A stretch of 6,645 bases of DNA from Chloroflexota bacterium (lineage in GTDB: Bacteria > Chloroflexota > Dehalococcoidia > Lucifugimonadales > JADFKI01), in contig VXRI01000308.1 in the NCBI GenBank assembly GCA_009838595.1, forward strand, positions 1 to 6,645, written 5' to 3'. Every line of letters begins with the position of its first letter. Within the stretch, counting starts at the first letter, position 1. The notes under the pieces are model-generated. The model searched no databases, was not told the DNA's origin, and worked only from the letters and a program-made list of their open reading frames with translations. The position numbers and the translations under genes are program-made. This document shows, piece after piece, positions 1 through 5,242 of the stretch.

Positions 1-133
1 CTGCTGCTGCGATGGCGTTGCTCTGTGAGGCGTCATTGGGCGGTAGCGTCGCCGGCTCGCAGGCGATAGCGATGAGAGCGGCGACTAGCAGCAACATCGG
101 CAAAACGGCAATCAGACGAAACGGCAGCTTCAT
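1..133 (-). CDS. Putative lipoprotein, N-terminal fragment (runs off window)
   Basis: An open frame starts at ATG 133 and continues past base 1, so only 44 complete codons are visible. Residues 1-6 (MKLPFR) give a positive n-region, residues 7-24 form an uninterrupted hydrophobic core, and IAIAC places a cysteine at position 25. This is a lipoprotein-type signal peptide, although Ala at -3 and Ile at -2 make the lipobox less than ideal. After the cysteine the chain turns polar and Pro/Ser/Asn-rich (CEPATLPPNDASQSN), as in the linker of an exported lipoprotein. No clear Shine-Dalgarno (SD) sequence precedes the ATG. In-frame GTG 142 and TTG 136 are alternative starts, but the ATG gives the cleanest signal peptide. 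The mature domain is outside the window, so no function can be assigned; a solute-binding or small surface lipoprotein would both fit. The call rests on the signal peptide alone. Confidence 0.55.
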   Translation of the reverse strand, partial: MKLPFRLIAVLPMLLLVAALIAIACEPATLPPNDASQSNAIAAA

Positions 134-179
134 CAAGTGCACCGTGCCACAACTTTCATCTGTTAGCTAGCGATGGAGT

Positions 180-208
180 ATGCTATATCGTCGATAAGGA
201 TAATCCAA
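180..208 (-). promoter_or_regulatory. Weak promoter candidate for the lipoprotein gene
   Basis: On the minus strand TTGGAT (208-203) and TAGCAT (185-180) are separated by 17 bases. They match the sigma-70-type hexamers at 3 of 6 and 4 of 6 positions. The site lies in the 91-base gap between the DUF6295 stop and the lipoprotein ATG. It is plausible by position but weak by sequence. Confidence 0.2.
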
Positions 209-224
209 GTTCGCTGCGCGCCCT

Positions 225-491
225 TCAGGCTTCAGCGTGCGCCGCGCCGCCTTCTTCCAACGCGGCAAGGATGTCTGCGACAAGCGCGCGCGCCGATTCC
301 TCCGTAAGTTCGACGGCAACCCGCGCGTCAAGCCCCTTGCCCGGGTTCACGAAGTCGATGTTGAGGGTATGGTCGGTCGTCATATGGAAGGGATGGTCGT
401 AATAGACCCGCGCCTCGGTAATCGGAATCCAGCCCGCCGTGCCCTTGCCGCTGCCGGTAATGTCAGATTTCTGAATCACATAAGTGCACAT
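225..491 (-). CDS. DUF6295 family protein
   Basis: The 88-residue product matches what I recall of the small DUF6295 family: MCTYVIQKS at the start, then TGSGKGTAGW, the block YDHPFHMTTDHTLNIDFVN (residues 31-49) and ARVAVELTEESARALV (56-71). Its length is typical for the family. I know of no established function. The clustered histidines H33, H36 and H41 with D32 and D40 could be a metal or catalytic site, which is inference. There is no signal peptide or membrane segment, so it is probably cytosolic. The last seven residues (GAAHAEA) look like an unstructured tail. The start is supported by AGGAG at 505-501, nine bases before ATG 491. A promoter candidate lies at 568-540, so the gene is probably transcribed on its own. 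Family assignment is from recognition of the sequence pattern. Confidence 0.82.
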   Translation of the reverse strand: MCTYVIQKSDITGSGKGTAGWIPITEARVYYDHPFHMTTDHTLNIDFVNPGKGLDARVAVELTEESARALVADILAALEEGGAAHAEA

Positions 492-526
492 ATTGCCGTT
501 CTCCTGTGGTGCGAAATGGTCGTAAG

Positions 527-538
527 TGTGATAGCGCA
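527..538 (-). promoter_or_regulatory. Shared 12-mer TGCGCTATCACA at the DUF6295 promoter
   Basis: Read on the minus strand, TGCGCTATCACA begins one base after the proposed -10 box (545-540), where transcription would be expected to start. The identical 12-mer occurs at 4469-4458, again one base after the proposed -10 of the molybdenum subunit gene. Here the second half of the dyad seen at 4475-4481 is absent, so this would be a half-site operator or a conserved initial transcribed sequence. GATAG/CTATC (530-534 and 546-550) forms a separate weak inverted repeat across it. Confidence 0.4.
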
Positions 539-539
539 G

Positions 540-568
540 AGGTTACTATCGGTGTGCGGATGTGTCAA
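540..568 (-). promoter_or_regulatory. Promoter candidate for the DUF6295 gene
   Basis: A perfect -35 hexamer TTGACA (568-563), a 17-base spacer and TAACCT (545-540, 3 of 6 matches to TATAAT) precede the DUF6295 ATG. Transcription would start near 533, leaving a leader of about 42 bases with the AGGAG ribosome-binding site. The -35 is convincing and the -10 is weak. The same TTGACA-N17-TNACCT layout recurs upstream of the methyltransferase at 6243-6215. Confidence 0.45.
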
Positions 569-577
569 CGCGGCGGC

Positions 578-691
578 TCATTTCGCTCTGACACGGAGCA
601 GGCCGTTCACGGCATCCGCCGCCTGCGGGGCGAATGCGCCGATGCCTGCGTTCTCATACGCATCGAACAGTTCAACTTCGCTAGAAATCAT
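578..691 (-). CDS. Possible small protein, 37 aa, unknown function
   Basis: A frame from ATG 691 to TGA 580-578 encodes 37 residues beginning MISSEVELFDAYENAGIGAF and ending LLRVRAK. The residue mix is protein-like: acidic at the start, helix-forming in the middle and basic at the end. Third codon positions are moderately GC-rich, as in the neighbouring genes. CAGGT lies four to five bases upstream as a weak, close ribosome-binding site. An in-frame stop at 727-725 bounds the frame upstream, so it is not the tail of an intact longer gene, though it could be a remnant of a decayed one. It precedes DUF6295 by 86 bases on the same strand. I do not recognise the family, and a frame this short can arise by chance. 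Confidence 0.3.
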   Translation of the reverse strand: MISSEVELFDAYENAGIGAFAPQAADAVNGLLRVRAK

Positions 692-743
692 GATTACCTG
701 TACCGGTCCATGTTTCTTATGTTTTCAAGCCATTTGCCCTTGT

Positions 744-914
744 AAGACAATTTCACAAATCATGCGTAACTTCATTCTCGTCTTTCCTGCGAAAGCAGGA
801 AACCGGAAAACGGTCGATGAAAGCGCACTTTGATGCCGAAAACAGCCGATTTCTGGATTCCCGCGCAGGCGGGAATGACGAAAAGAGCGGTCGTCGGAAT
901 TGTGAAATCGCCTT
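744..914 (+). mobile_element. MITE-like dispersed element, copy A
   Basis: This 171-base non-coding element ends in imperfect terminal inverted repeats: AAGACAATTTCACAA (744-758), and AAGGCGATTTCACAA read from the other end (914-900), agreeing at 13 of 15 positions. Inside are two clean hairpins: TTTCCTGC-GAAA-GCAGGAAA (783-802) and ATTCCCGC-GCAG-GCGGGAAT (857-876). A second copy in reverse orientation occupies 6448-6645. Aligning 749-863 with it by eye gives 99 of 115 matching columns without gaps. Terminal repeats, small size, hairpins and no coding content fit a non-autonomous miniature element or a REP/BIME-like repeat. No transposase is present and no target-site duplication is obvious. 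The frames that cross it are repeat-derived and not genes. The outer ends are uncertain by a few bases. Confidence 0.75.
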
Positions 915-1007
915 CCTTGCGCAACCTTTTTCTGCCACGATGACAAACCTATCTCATTGTCGCAAGCGCTAGATATAACAACGCGCAGTGATGTTGCGTT
1001 ACCCCCG

Positions 1008-1904
1008 CTACACCACTATAACATCGTTCACCAGCGTGCCGATGTTGGCAATGGCGATGGTTACGGTATCGCCTTCTTGCAGGGTGAAGTCGGGCGGCGG
1101 GACGATGGATGTGCCGGTGAGCACTGCCGTCATGTTTGGCACATCATTGTGGCGCTGCAGCCAGTCGGCGAGCTCTTGGCAAGTGCGCGCCATCTGAGAT
1201 GTGTTTGTGCTGCCGCTGAATACCTGCTCGCCATCGCGCGTGATGGTGCAGCTCACATCGAGGCTGTGCGGGTCGCCGATGGACTCCGCCGTTACGAAAC
1301 TCGGTCCAATGGCACAGCAGCGACTGTACACCTTCGCCTGCGGCAGGTAGAGCGGATTCTCACCTTCGATTTGGCGGCTGCTCATATCGTTGCCAATGGT
1401 GTAGCCGATAATCTCGCCGCCATACAGCACGAACGCAAGCTCCGGCTCCGGCACATTCCAGTTAGAGTCCTCGCGTATGCCCACCGAGTCGTGCGGACCG
1501 ACGCAGCGTTCGGACGTCGCCTTGAAGAACACCTCAGGCCGCTCTGCGCTGTACACCATCGAATACACATCCGGCGTCTCGCTCTCGCGGCGGCGTTCCA
1601 TCTCGCTTGTCTTATAGGTTACCCCCGCCGCCCAGACCTCCGGCGGCTCAAACGGAATGTCCAAGACTGCATCGCCATCGCCGTCCATAATCTCGGTGAG
1701 GTCATACTCGTCCGCCGTGCCGCCATCGAGAAGCCGCTGGGCAAGCGAGTCTATGCTCTCACCGGAGAGCGCAGCCGCCAGCGCCAAGTCTTCAAGCGCC
1801 GCCAGTTCGTCATGCAGCGATGTCAGATCGGCAAGCACGCCGTCGCGCGTCTCAGCCACAAGTCTGGCATCGCCAACCGCTCCAATTAGGCTGTAGTATT
1901 TCAT
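1008..1904 (-). CDS. Fumarylacetoacetate hydrolase-family protein, 2-keto-3-deoxy sugar-acid dehydratase-like
   Basis: The 298-residue protein has the FAH fold pattern. A variable N-terminal part (about 1-90) precedes the core, which starts at WAAGVTYKTSEMERRR (91-106) and continues with ERPEVFFKAT (121-130), VPEPELAFVL (151-160), IGNDMSSRQIEGENPLYLPQ (170-189) and the C-terminal TGTSIVP and EGDTVTI strands. E153, E155 and D173 are the expected metal ligands, and K191 is a likely active-site lysine by analogy with 2-keto-3-deoxy-D-arabinonate dehydratase (KdaD). The SS-x-x-IEGENPLYLPQAK block resembles KdaD more than true fumarylacetoacetase. The likely reaction is dehydration of a 2-keto-3-deoxy sugar acid to a semialdehyde in the cytosol; the substrate is not predictable, and another C-C hydrolase of the superfamily is possible. 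ATG 1904 has AAGGA about ten bases upstream. It follows the molybdenum gene by 201 bases, and I found no convincing promoter in that gap. Confidence 0.85.
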   Translation of the reverse strand: MKYYSLIGAVGDARLVAETRDGVLADLTSLHDELAALEDLALAAALSGESIDSLAQRLLDGGTADEYDLTEIMDGDGDAVLDIPFEPPEVWAAGVTYKTSEMERRRESETPDVYSMVYSAERPEVFFKATSERCVGPHDSVGIREDSNWNVPEPELAFVLYGGEIIGYTIGNDMSSRQIEGENPLYLPQAKVYSRCCAIGPSFVTAESIGDPHSLDVSCTITRDGEQVFSGSTNTSQMARTCQELADWLQRHNDVPNMTAVLTGTSIVPPPDFTLQEGDTVTIAIANIGTLVNDVIVV

Positions 1905-1932
1905 TCAGGCAAAGTCCTTTGGGGAGTAAGTC

Positions 1933-1947
1933 GGTCAGTTGGTCAGT
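1933..1947. repeat. Short direct repeat GGTCAGT in the FAH-gene leader
   Basis: GGTCAGT occurs at 1933-1939 and again at 1941-1947, followed by another partial unit (CAGTC). It sits 29-43 bases upstream of the FAH-family ATG. It may be replication slippage or a minor regulatory element. The rest of the 1905-2105 gap shows no clear promoter or terminator, only CTGC/GCAG-type hairpins of four base pairs just after the molybdenum-gene stop. Confidence 0.35.
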
Positions 1948-2105
1948 CAGTCCATTGGTTTGTTATTGAGGCTGGGCTGGCAGGCTCGCGGCACTTGGCA
2001 AATTGCGTTAGCGCGTTGCCCCAGAGGGTAACTCACTTATGGGATAGTCTTAAACACACACTTCCGTGCACCGCCAGCCTGCTTAATTGGCAGCGTCAAG
2101 TGGCG

Positions 2106-4430
2106 CTACCGACCGTTCTTCGACAGCGCCTCCACTACCTTCGCAGGCGACATTGGCAGCTCGGTCATGCGGATGCCGATGGCGTTGCTGATGGCGTTGG
2201 CGATGGCTGCCATTGGCGGCACTATGCACGCTTCACCCACGCCGCGCACGCCATAGGGATGCCCCGGGTTGGCGACTTCTATCAGCACGGTGTCTATCAT
2301 CGGCACATCTAGCGATACGGGCATGCGGTAGTCCAGGAAAGTTGAGTTGAGCATGCGCCCGTCGTTGTCGAAGCAATACTCTTCGTTGAGCGCCCAGCCG
2401 ATGCCCTGCACCGCGCCGCCTTGCAGCTGCCCTTCGACATAGCTCGGGTGCATCGCCTTGCCCACATCCTGCAGCGCCGTGTAGCGCAGTATGTCCACCT
2501 TGCCGGTGTCCGCGTCCACCTCGACATCGACGATGTGCATGGCGAACGCATTGCCCACGCCGGCGGGATTGACCGTGGCGCGCCCGACAACCGGACCGCC
2601 CGTGCCGTTGAGCCGCTGCGCGAGCTGCGCGAATGTCATCGACAGTTCGCTGTCCTGCTTGTGGCGCAGCGTGGCGGTCTCTTCGTCGTACTCCACATCG
2701 TCCGCGTCGATTTCCCAGATGCGCGCCGCGCGCTCAACCATCTGTCGTTTCACATCCTGCGCCGCCTCGTAGCAAGCCCTGCCCGTCTTGAAGGTTACGC
2801 CGCTGCCGCCCGCGCCGGAGCAATAGCCGATGGAGTCCGTATCCACGACGGCGGGATTGACCGCATCGATGCCGATGCCAAGCACTTCGGCGACGTGTAT
2901 CGCCATTACCGCGCGGCTGCCGCCTATGTCCGGCGAGCCTTCGATTAGGCTGACCGTGCCGTCCGGATTCACGCTCGCCACCGCGCTCGCCGGACCGCTG
3001 CCGTTGAACCAGCCGCCGCTAGCCACGCCCCTGCCCTTGTATTTGCCTTCGAGCGGCGTGCGATAGTGGTCGTGGTCGCGCGCCGCCTCAAGCATTTCCA
3101 CATTGCCGATGCGCCGGAATACAGGACCGGCAGGCTGCCGCGTGCCTTCCTTCGACGCGTTCAGCAGGCGAAACTCGATAGGGTCGATGCCAAGCTTGTT
3201 CGCCAATTCGTCAACAGCAGACTCCGCAGCAAACGCAGCTGCCGGCGAACCGGGAGCGCGATACGCCGCAGACTTCTGCGTGTTCACCACCACATCGAAG
3301 CCTTCAATGTGCGCGTTAGGTATGACATACGGCGCGAGCATCGTGCGGCAGCCGGACGGCACGGGCGAGCCGGGGAACGCGCCCGCTTCATAGATGAGCG
3401 TTGCGGACGCAGCCGTGAGCCTGCCGTCTTTGGTCGCGCCCATCTTCACGGTGATGTGGGTAGCGGATGTGGGGCCTGATCCTTCAAACACTTCCTTGCG
3501 GCTCATGGCGAGCTTTACAGGGCGGCTGCCCGCCTTGCGCGAGAGCAGCGATACGACCGGCTCCAAGTATAGACCGCCCATTCCCTTGCCTCCGAAGCCG
3601 CCTCCGATTTCCATCGGCACGACCTGCACATCCGACAGTGGAATGCCGAGCACTGCCGAAATGTGGTCGCGGAATGCGAAGAGCTGCTGGGTGCTGCACC
3701 ACACGGTCAGCTTGCCGTCGCGGTTCCAGAACGCGGTCGCCGAGTGCGGCTCGATATAGCCTTGATGCACTGCCTTCGTGTGGAACTCGCGCTCCACGAT
3801 GACATCCGCCTCTGCAAAGCCCTGCTGCACATCTCCGTCGTCGAAGACGAAGTGATTGGACACATTCGTCTGCTCGTCGCTGTCGCCGTAGCCACCGGAG
3901 CGGAATGCGGGGCTAGCCATCGTTACCAGCCGTTCGTGCAGGATGGGCGCGCCGGCTGCCATAGCGTCCGACGCGTTAATGACCGGCTTCAGCACTTCGT
4001 AGTCCACATCGATGAGCGCAGCCGCTTCTTCCGCGAGATGCTGGCTCGTCGCCGCCACTGCCGCGACCGCGTGTCCCATGTAAAGAGCCTTCTCTCGCGC
4101 CATGATATTTCGGCTGAAAAAGCCATAATTCACCGCCGCGCCTTCTTCCTGATCGATGAACTCCGCGGACGCCTCCGGAAAATCAGCAGCCGTCACGACC
4201 GCATGCACGCCCGGCAGCGCGAGCGCCCGGCTGGCATCGATGCCGCGAATACGCGCGTGAGCATACGGACTGCGAACTACCTTCGCGTACAGCAATCCGG
4301 GCATTGCGGTATCAGCGGCATATCGCGCGCGTCCCGTAACCTTGTCCACGCCATCATGCCGCACCGGGCGCGTCCCCACGACCTTGAACTCTTCGTTAGA
4401 CAAAACCATATTAGGCTTGTAGTCGAGCAT
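2106..4430 (-). CDS. Xanthine dehydrogenase/aldehyde oxidase-family molybdopterin-binding large subunit
   Basis: The 774-residue product has the length of a stand-alone molybdenum subunit (CoxL/XdhA type). The a/b hammerhead domain covers roughly 20-135 (GVDKVTGRARYAADTAMPG near its start), followed by the two molybdopterin-binding domains. Family marks are QGYIEPHSATA (223-233), GGGFGGKG (276-283), AYRAPGSP (389-396), QLQGGAVQGIGWAL (668-681) and GVGEA with the catalytic glutamate E733. The loop AYRAPGSP differs from AYRCSFR of true Mo-Cu CO dehydrogenase, so a molybdenum hydroxylase acting on an aldehyde or N-heterocycle is more likely. ATG 4430 is chosen because GGGAGGA (4444-4438) lies seven bases upstream. 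The longer frame from GTG 4499 would begin inside the promoter candidate and adds residues unlike the family. No signal peptide is seen. The FAD (CoxM-like) and 2Fe-2S (CoxS-like) subunits that normally pass electrons are absent from the window. Substrate unknown. Confidence 0.9.
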   Translation of the reverse strand: MLDYKPNMVLSNEEFKVVGTRPVRHDGVDKVTGRARYAADTAMPGLLYAKVVRSPYAHARIRGIDASRALALPGVHAVVTAADFPEASAEFIDQEEGAAVNYGFFSRNIMAREKALYMGHAVAAVAATSQHLAEEAAALIDVDYEVLKPVINASDAMAAGAPILHERLVTMASPAFRSGGYGDSDEQTNVSNHFVFDDGDVQQGFAEADVIVEREFHTKAVHQGYIEPHSATAFWNRDGKLTVWCSTQQLFAFRDHISAVLGIPLSDVQVVPMEIGGGFGGKGMGGLYLEPVVSLLSRKAGSRPVKLAMSRKEVFEGSGPTSATHITVKMGATKDGRLTAASATLIYEAGAFPGSPVPSGCRTMLAPYVIPNAHIEGFDVVVNTQKSAAYRAPGSPAAAFAAESAVDELANKLGIDPIEFRLLNASKEGTRQPAGPVFRRIGNVEMLEAARDHDHYRTPLEGKYKGRGVASGGWFNGSGPASAVASVNPDGTVSLIEGSPDIGGSRAVMAIHVAEVLGIGIDAVNPAVVDTDSIGYCSGAGGSGVTFKTGRACYEAAQDVKRQMVERAARIWEIDADDVEYDEETATLRHKQDSELSMTFAQLAQRLNGTGGPVVGRATVNPAGVGNAFAMHIVDVEVDADTGKVDILRYTALQDVGKAMHPSYVEGQLQGGAVQGIGWALNEEYCFDNDGRMLNSTFLDYRMPVSLDVPMIDTVLIEVANPGHPYGVRGVGEACIVPPMAAIANAISNAIGIRMTELPMSPAKVVEALSKNGR

Positions 4431-4457
4431 ATAAACATCCTCCCGTTTTGTGACTGC

Positions 4458-4481
4458 TGTGATAGCGCATAATGTATCACA
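4458..4481. promoter_or_regulatory. Perfect dyad TGTGATA-N10-TATCACA, operator candidate
   Basis: TGTGATA at 4458-4464 and its exact reverse complement TATCACA at 4475-4481 flank a ten-base centre. The dyad covers the proposed -10 box (4476-4471) and start region of the molybdenum gene promoter, 28 bases upstream of ATG 4430. A dimeric repressor bound here would block RNA polymerase. The arm spacing is too wide for a CRP/FNR site (TGTGA-N6-TCACA). The regulator is unknown and no regulator gene lies in the window. Confidence 0.5.
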
Positions 4482-4499
4482 AAGCACGAGGGGTAACAC
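4471..4499 (-). promoter_or_regulatory. Promoter candidate for the molybdenum subunit gene
   Basis: On the minus strand GTGTTA (4499-4494, 3 of 6 to TTGACA) and TACATT (4476-4471, 4 of 6 to TATAAT) are 17 bases apart. After one base comes TGCGCTATCACA, in the same register as at the DUF6295 promoter. Transcription would start near 4464 and give a leader of about 34 bases carrying the GGGAGGA ribosome-binding site. The -35 is poor, as expected if an activator is needed or if the true -35 lies elsewhere. Confidence 0.35.
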
Positions 4500-4567
4500 G
4501 GAAGAGAGAACGAAGGGATAACTCAGTGGGAAATTAGAGTAAGCGGAATGCGGGCAAAGAAGTGCGA

Positions 4568-5242
4568 CTACTGAAACTTAGGGCGCAGGAAATCCCAAAC
4601 CTTGCGTTGCACGGGCAGACTCGCGCGCCGCACTGGTCCTATATCCGCGACTGCTCTCACCCTGCCCTTGTCGTCGAAAACGAAGTCCCTGCGATACGCT
4701 CGATTGCAGAACTGGCACTGAGGGATGATGTTGGCGATGGATGCGCTATCGGCGTCAGGGTCCTGATGTCCCTGCTGGAGTTGCACGACATCCGCGCCGT
4801 ATCGCGGGTCGGGCTCCCCTTCAACAGCGCCGCAGGTGGCGCATCTGTTGCCAAATGAAGTCTTAAGGTCGTCGAAAGATTCAGCCGACAGTCTGCCCTG
4901 ACGCCGCGCCCTCTCGTTCACAAAGTCGGGCGATGGTTGGTAAGGATTGCCCAGCGAGTGATAGCCTTGGCTTCCTTCAATGTTCCAGCCGTCCCGTTTC
5001 AAATGGCGAACCTGCTGGTCGCGAGCCGCCTCAGGGTAAATCGAGCGCACCGCGTCCGATATGCGGTTCTTGTGCACTCGCTCGCCCTTGTGATAGTGCA
5101 GCATTCCCAGCCATACCCATTTGTACGAGTTCGCATCAGGCAGACGGACTCCGTGCTGGGACAAGTGCGTTCTATGGATGCGGGCAATGTCGTCATAAGC
5201 CGCTTTAAGTTCTGCGCGGCTGGGCAGCGAATGGTCGTTCAT
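4568..5242 (-). CDS. HNH-type endonuclease, probable type II restriction enzyme
   Basis: The 224-residue protein has an N-terminal, mostly helical region (about 1-110) and a C-terminal zinc-stabilised HNH (beta-beta-alpha-metal) module. In the latter, CATC (C134, C137) and CQFC (C176, C179) are likely zinc ligands. LQQGH supplies H159 as the likely general base, N171 lies in NIIPQCQ, and N180 follows the last cysteine, giving an H-N-N rather than canonical H-N-H pattern. The FVFDDKGRV strand follows. The N-terminal region may hold sequence recognition, which is inference. The ATG overlaps the methyltransferase stop (ATGA, 5242-5239) and lacks a good ribosome-binding site, so reinitiation after the methyltransferase is expected. 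Together they form a type II R-M pair; the recognition site cannot be read from sequence. A homing-type or solitary HNH nuclease is the less likely alternative. No terminator hairpin is visible after the stop. Confidence 0.85.
   Translation of the reverse strand: MNDHSLPSRAELKAAYDDIARIHRTHLSQHGVRLPDANSYKWVWLGMLHYHKGERVHKNRISDAVRSIYPEAARDQQVRHLKRDGWNIEGSQGYHSLGNPYQPSPDFVNERARRQGRLSAESFDDLKTSFGNRCATCGAVEGEPDPRYGADVVQLQQGHQDPDADSASIANIIPQCQFCNRAYRRDFVFDDKGRVRAVADIGPVRRASLPVQRKVWDFLRPKFQ

Larger units (their letters stand above)
492..1007. other. Intergenic region between DUF6295 and the FAH-family gene
   Basis: These 516 bases hold no confidently assigned gene. From left to right they contain the DUF6295 ribosome-binding site, the shared 12-mer, a promoter candidate, the possible 37-codon frame and dispersed element copy A. 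The last 93 bases (915-1007), downstream of the FAH-family stop, show only AACGC (980-984) pairing with GCGTT (996-1000) around an 11-base loop. That hairpin is too weak, and lacks a T-run, to be called a terminator. Confidence 0.7.

Noticed and set aside
237..833. Plus-strand open frame of 198 codons across DUF6295 and element A
   Set aside because: It is antisense to DUF6295 and then runs into the dispersed repeat, so its second half is repeat-derived and the first half is a shadow.
857..876. Rho-independent terminator for the FAH-family gene
   Set aside because: The stem is strong but has no T-run on the minus strand side and belongs to a dispersed element also found upstream of the R-M operon.
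725..946. Short frames with text such as SSFPPARESRNR or RHSRLRGNP
   Set aside because: These are translations of the palindromic element, a common source of spurious proteins, and not genes.
957..1889. Long plus-strand open frame opposite the FAH-family gene
   Set aside because: It mirrors the minus-strand gene, has an Arg/His/Ala-rich composition with no recognisable domain, and lacks the conserved motifs that the minus strand clearly shows.
2106..4430. True aerobic CO dehydrogenase large subunit (CoxL form I)
   Set aside because: The active-site loop reads AYRAPGSP and lacks the AYRCSFR cysteine that ligates copper; it also differs from the AYRGAGR loop of form II.
3663..4472. Long plus-strand open frame opposite the molybdenum subunit
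   Set aside because: It is an antisense shadow of a strongly supported family member; its residues form no known motif and it is a by-product of GC-rich codon use.
4458..4481. CRP/FNR-type binding site
   Set aside because: The arms contain TGTGA and TCACA but are separated by 14 bases instead of the six needed for that family.
4431..4499. Longer N-terminus for the molybdenum subunit from GTG 4499
   Set aside because: The extra 23 residues do not resemble the family, the GTG lies in the proposed -35 box, and a strong GGGAGGA site sits directly before ATG 4430.
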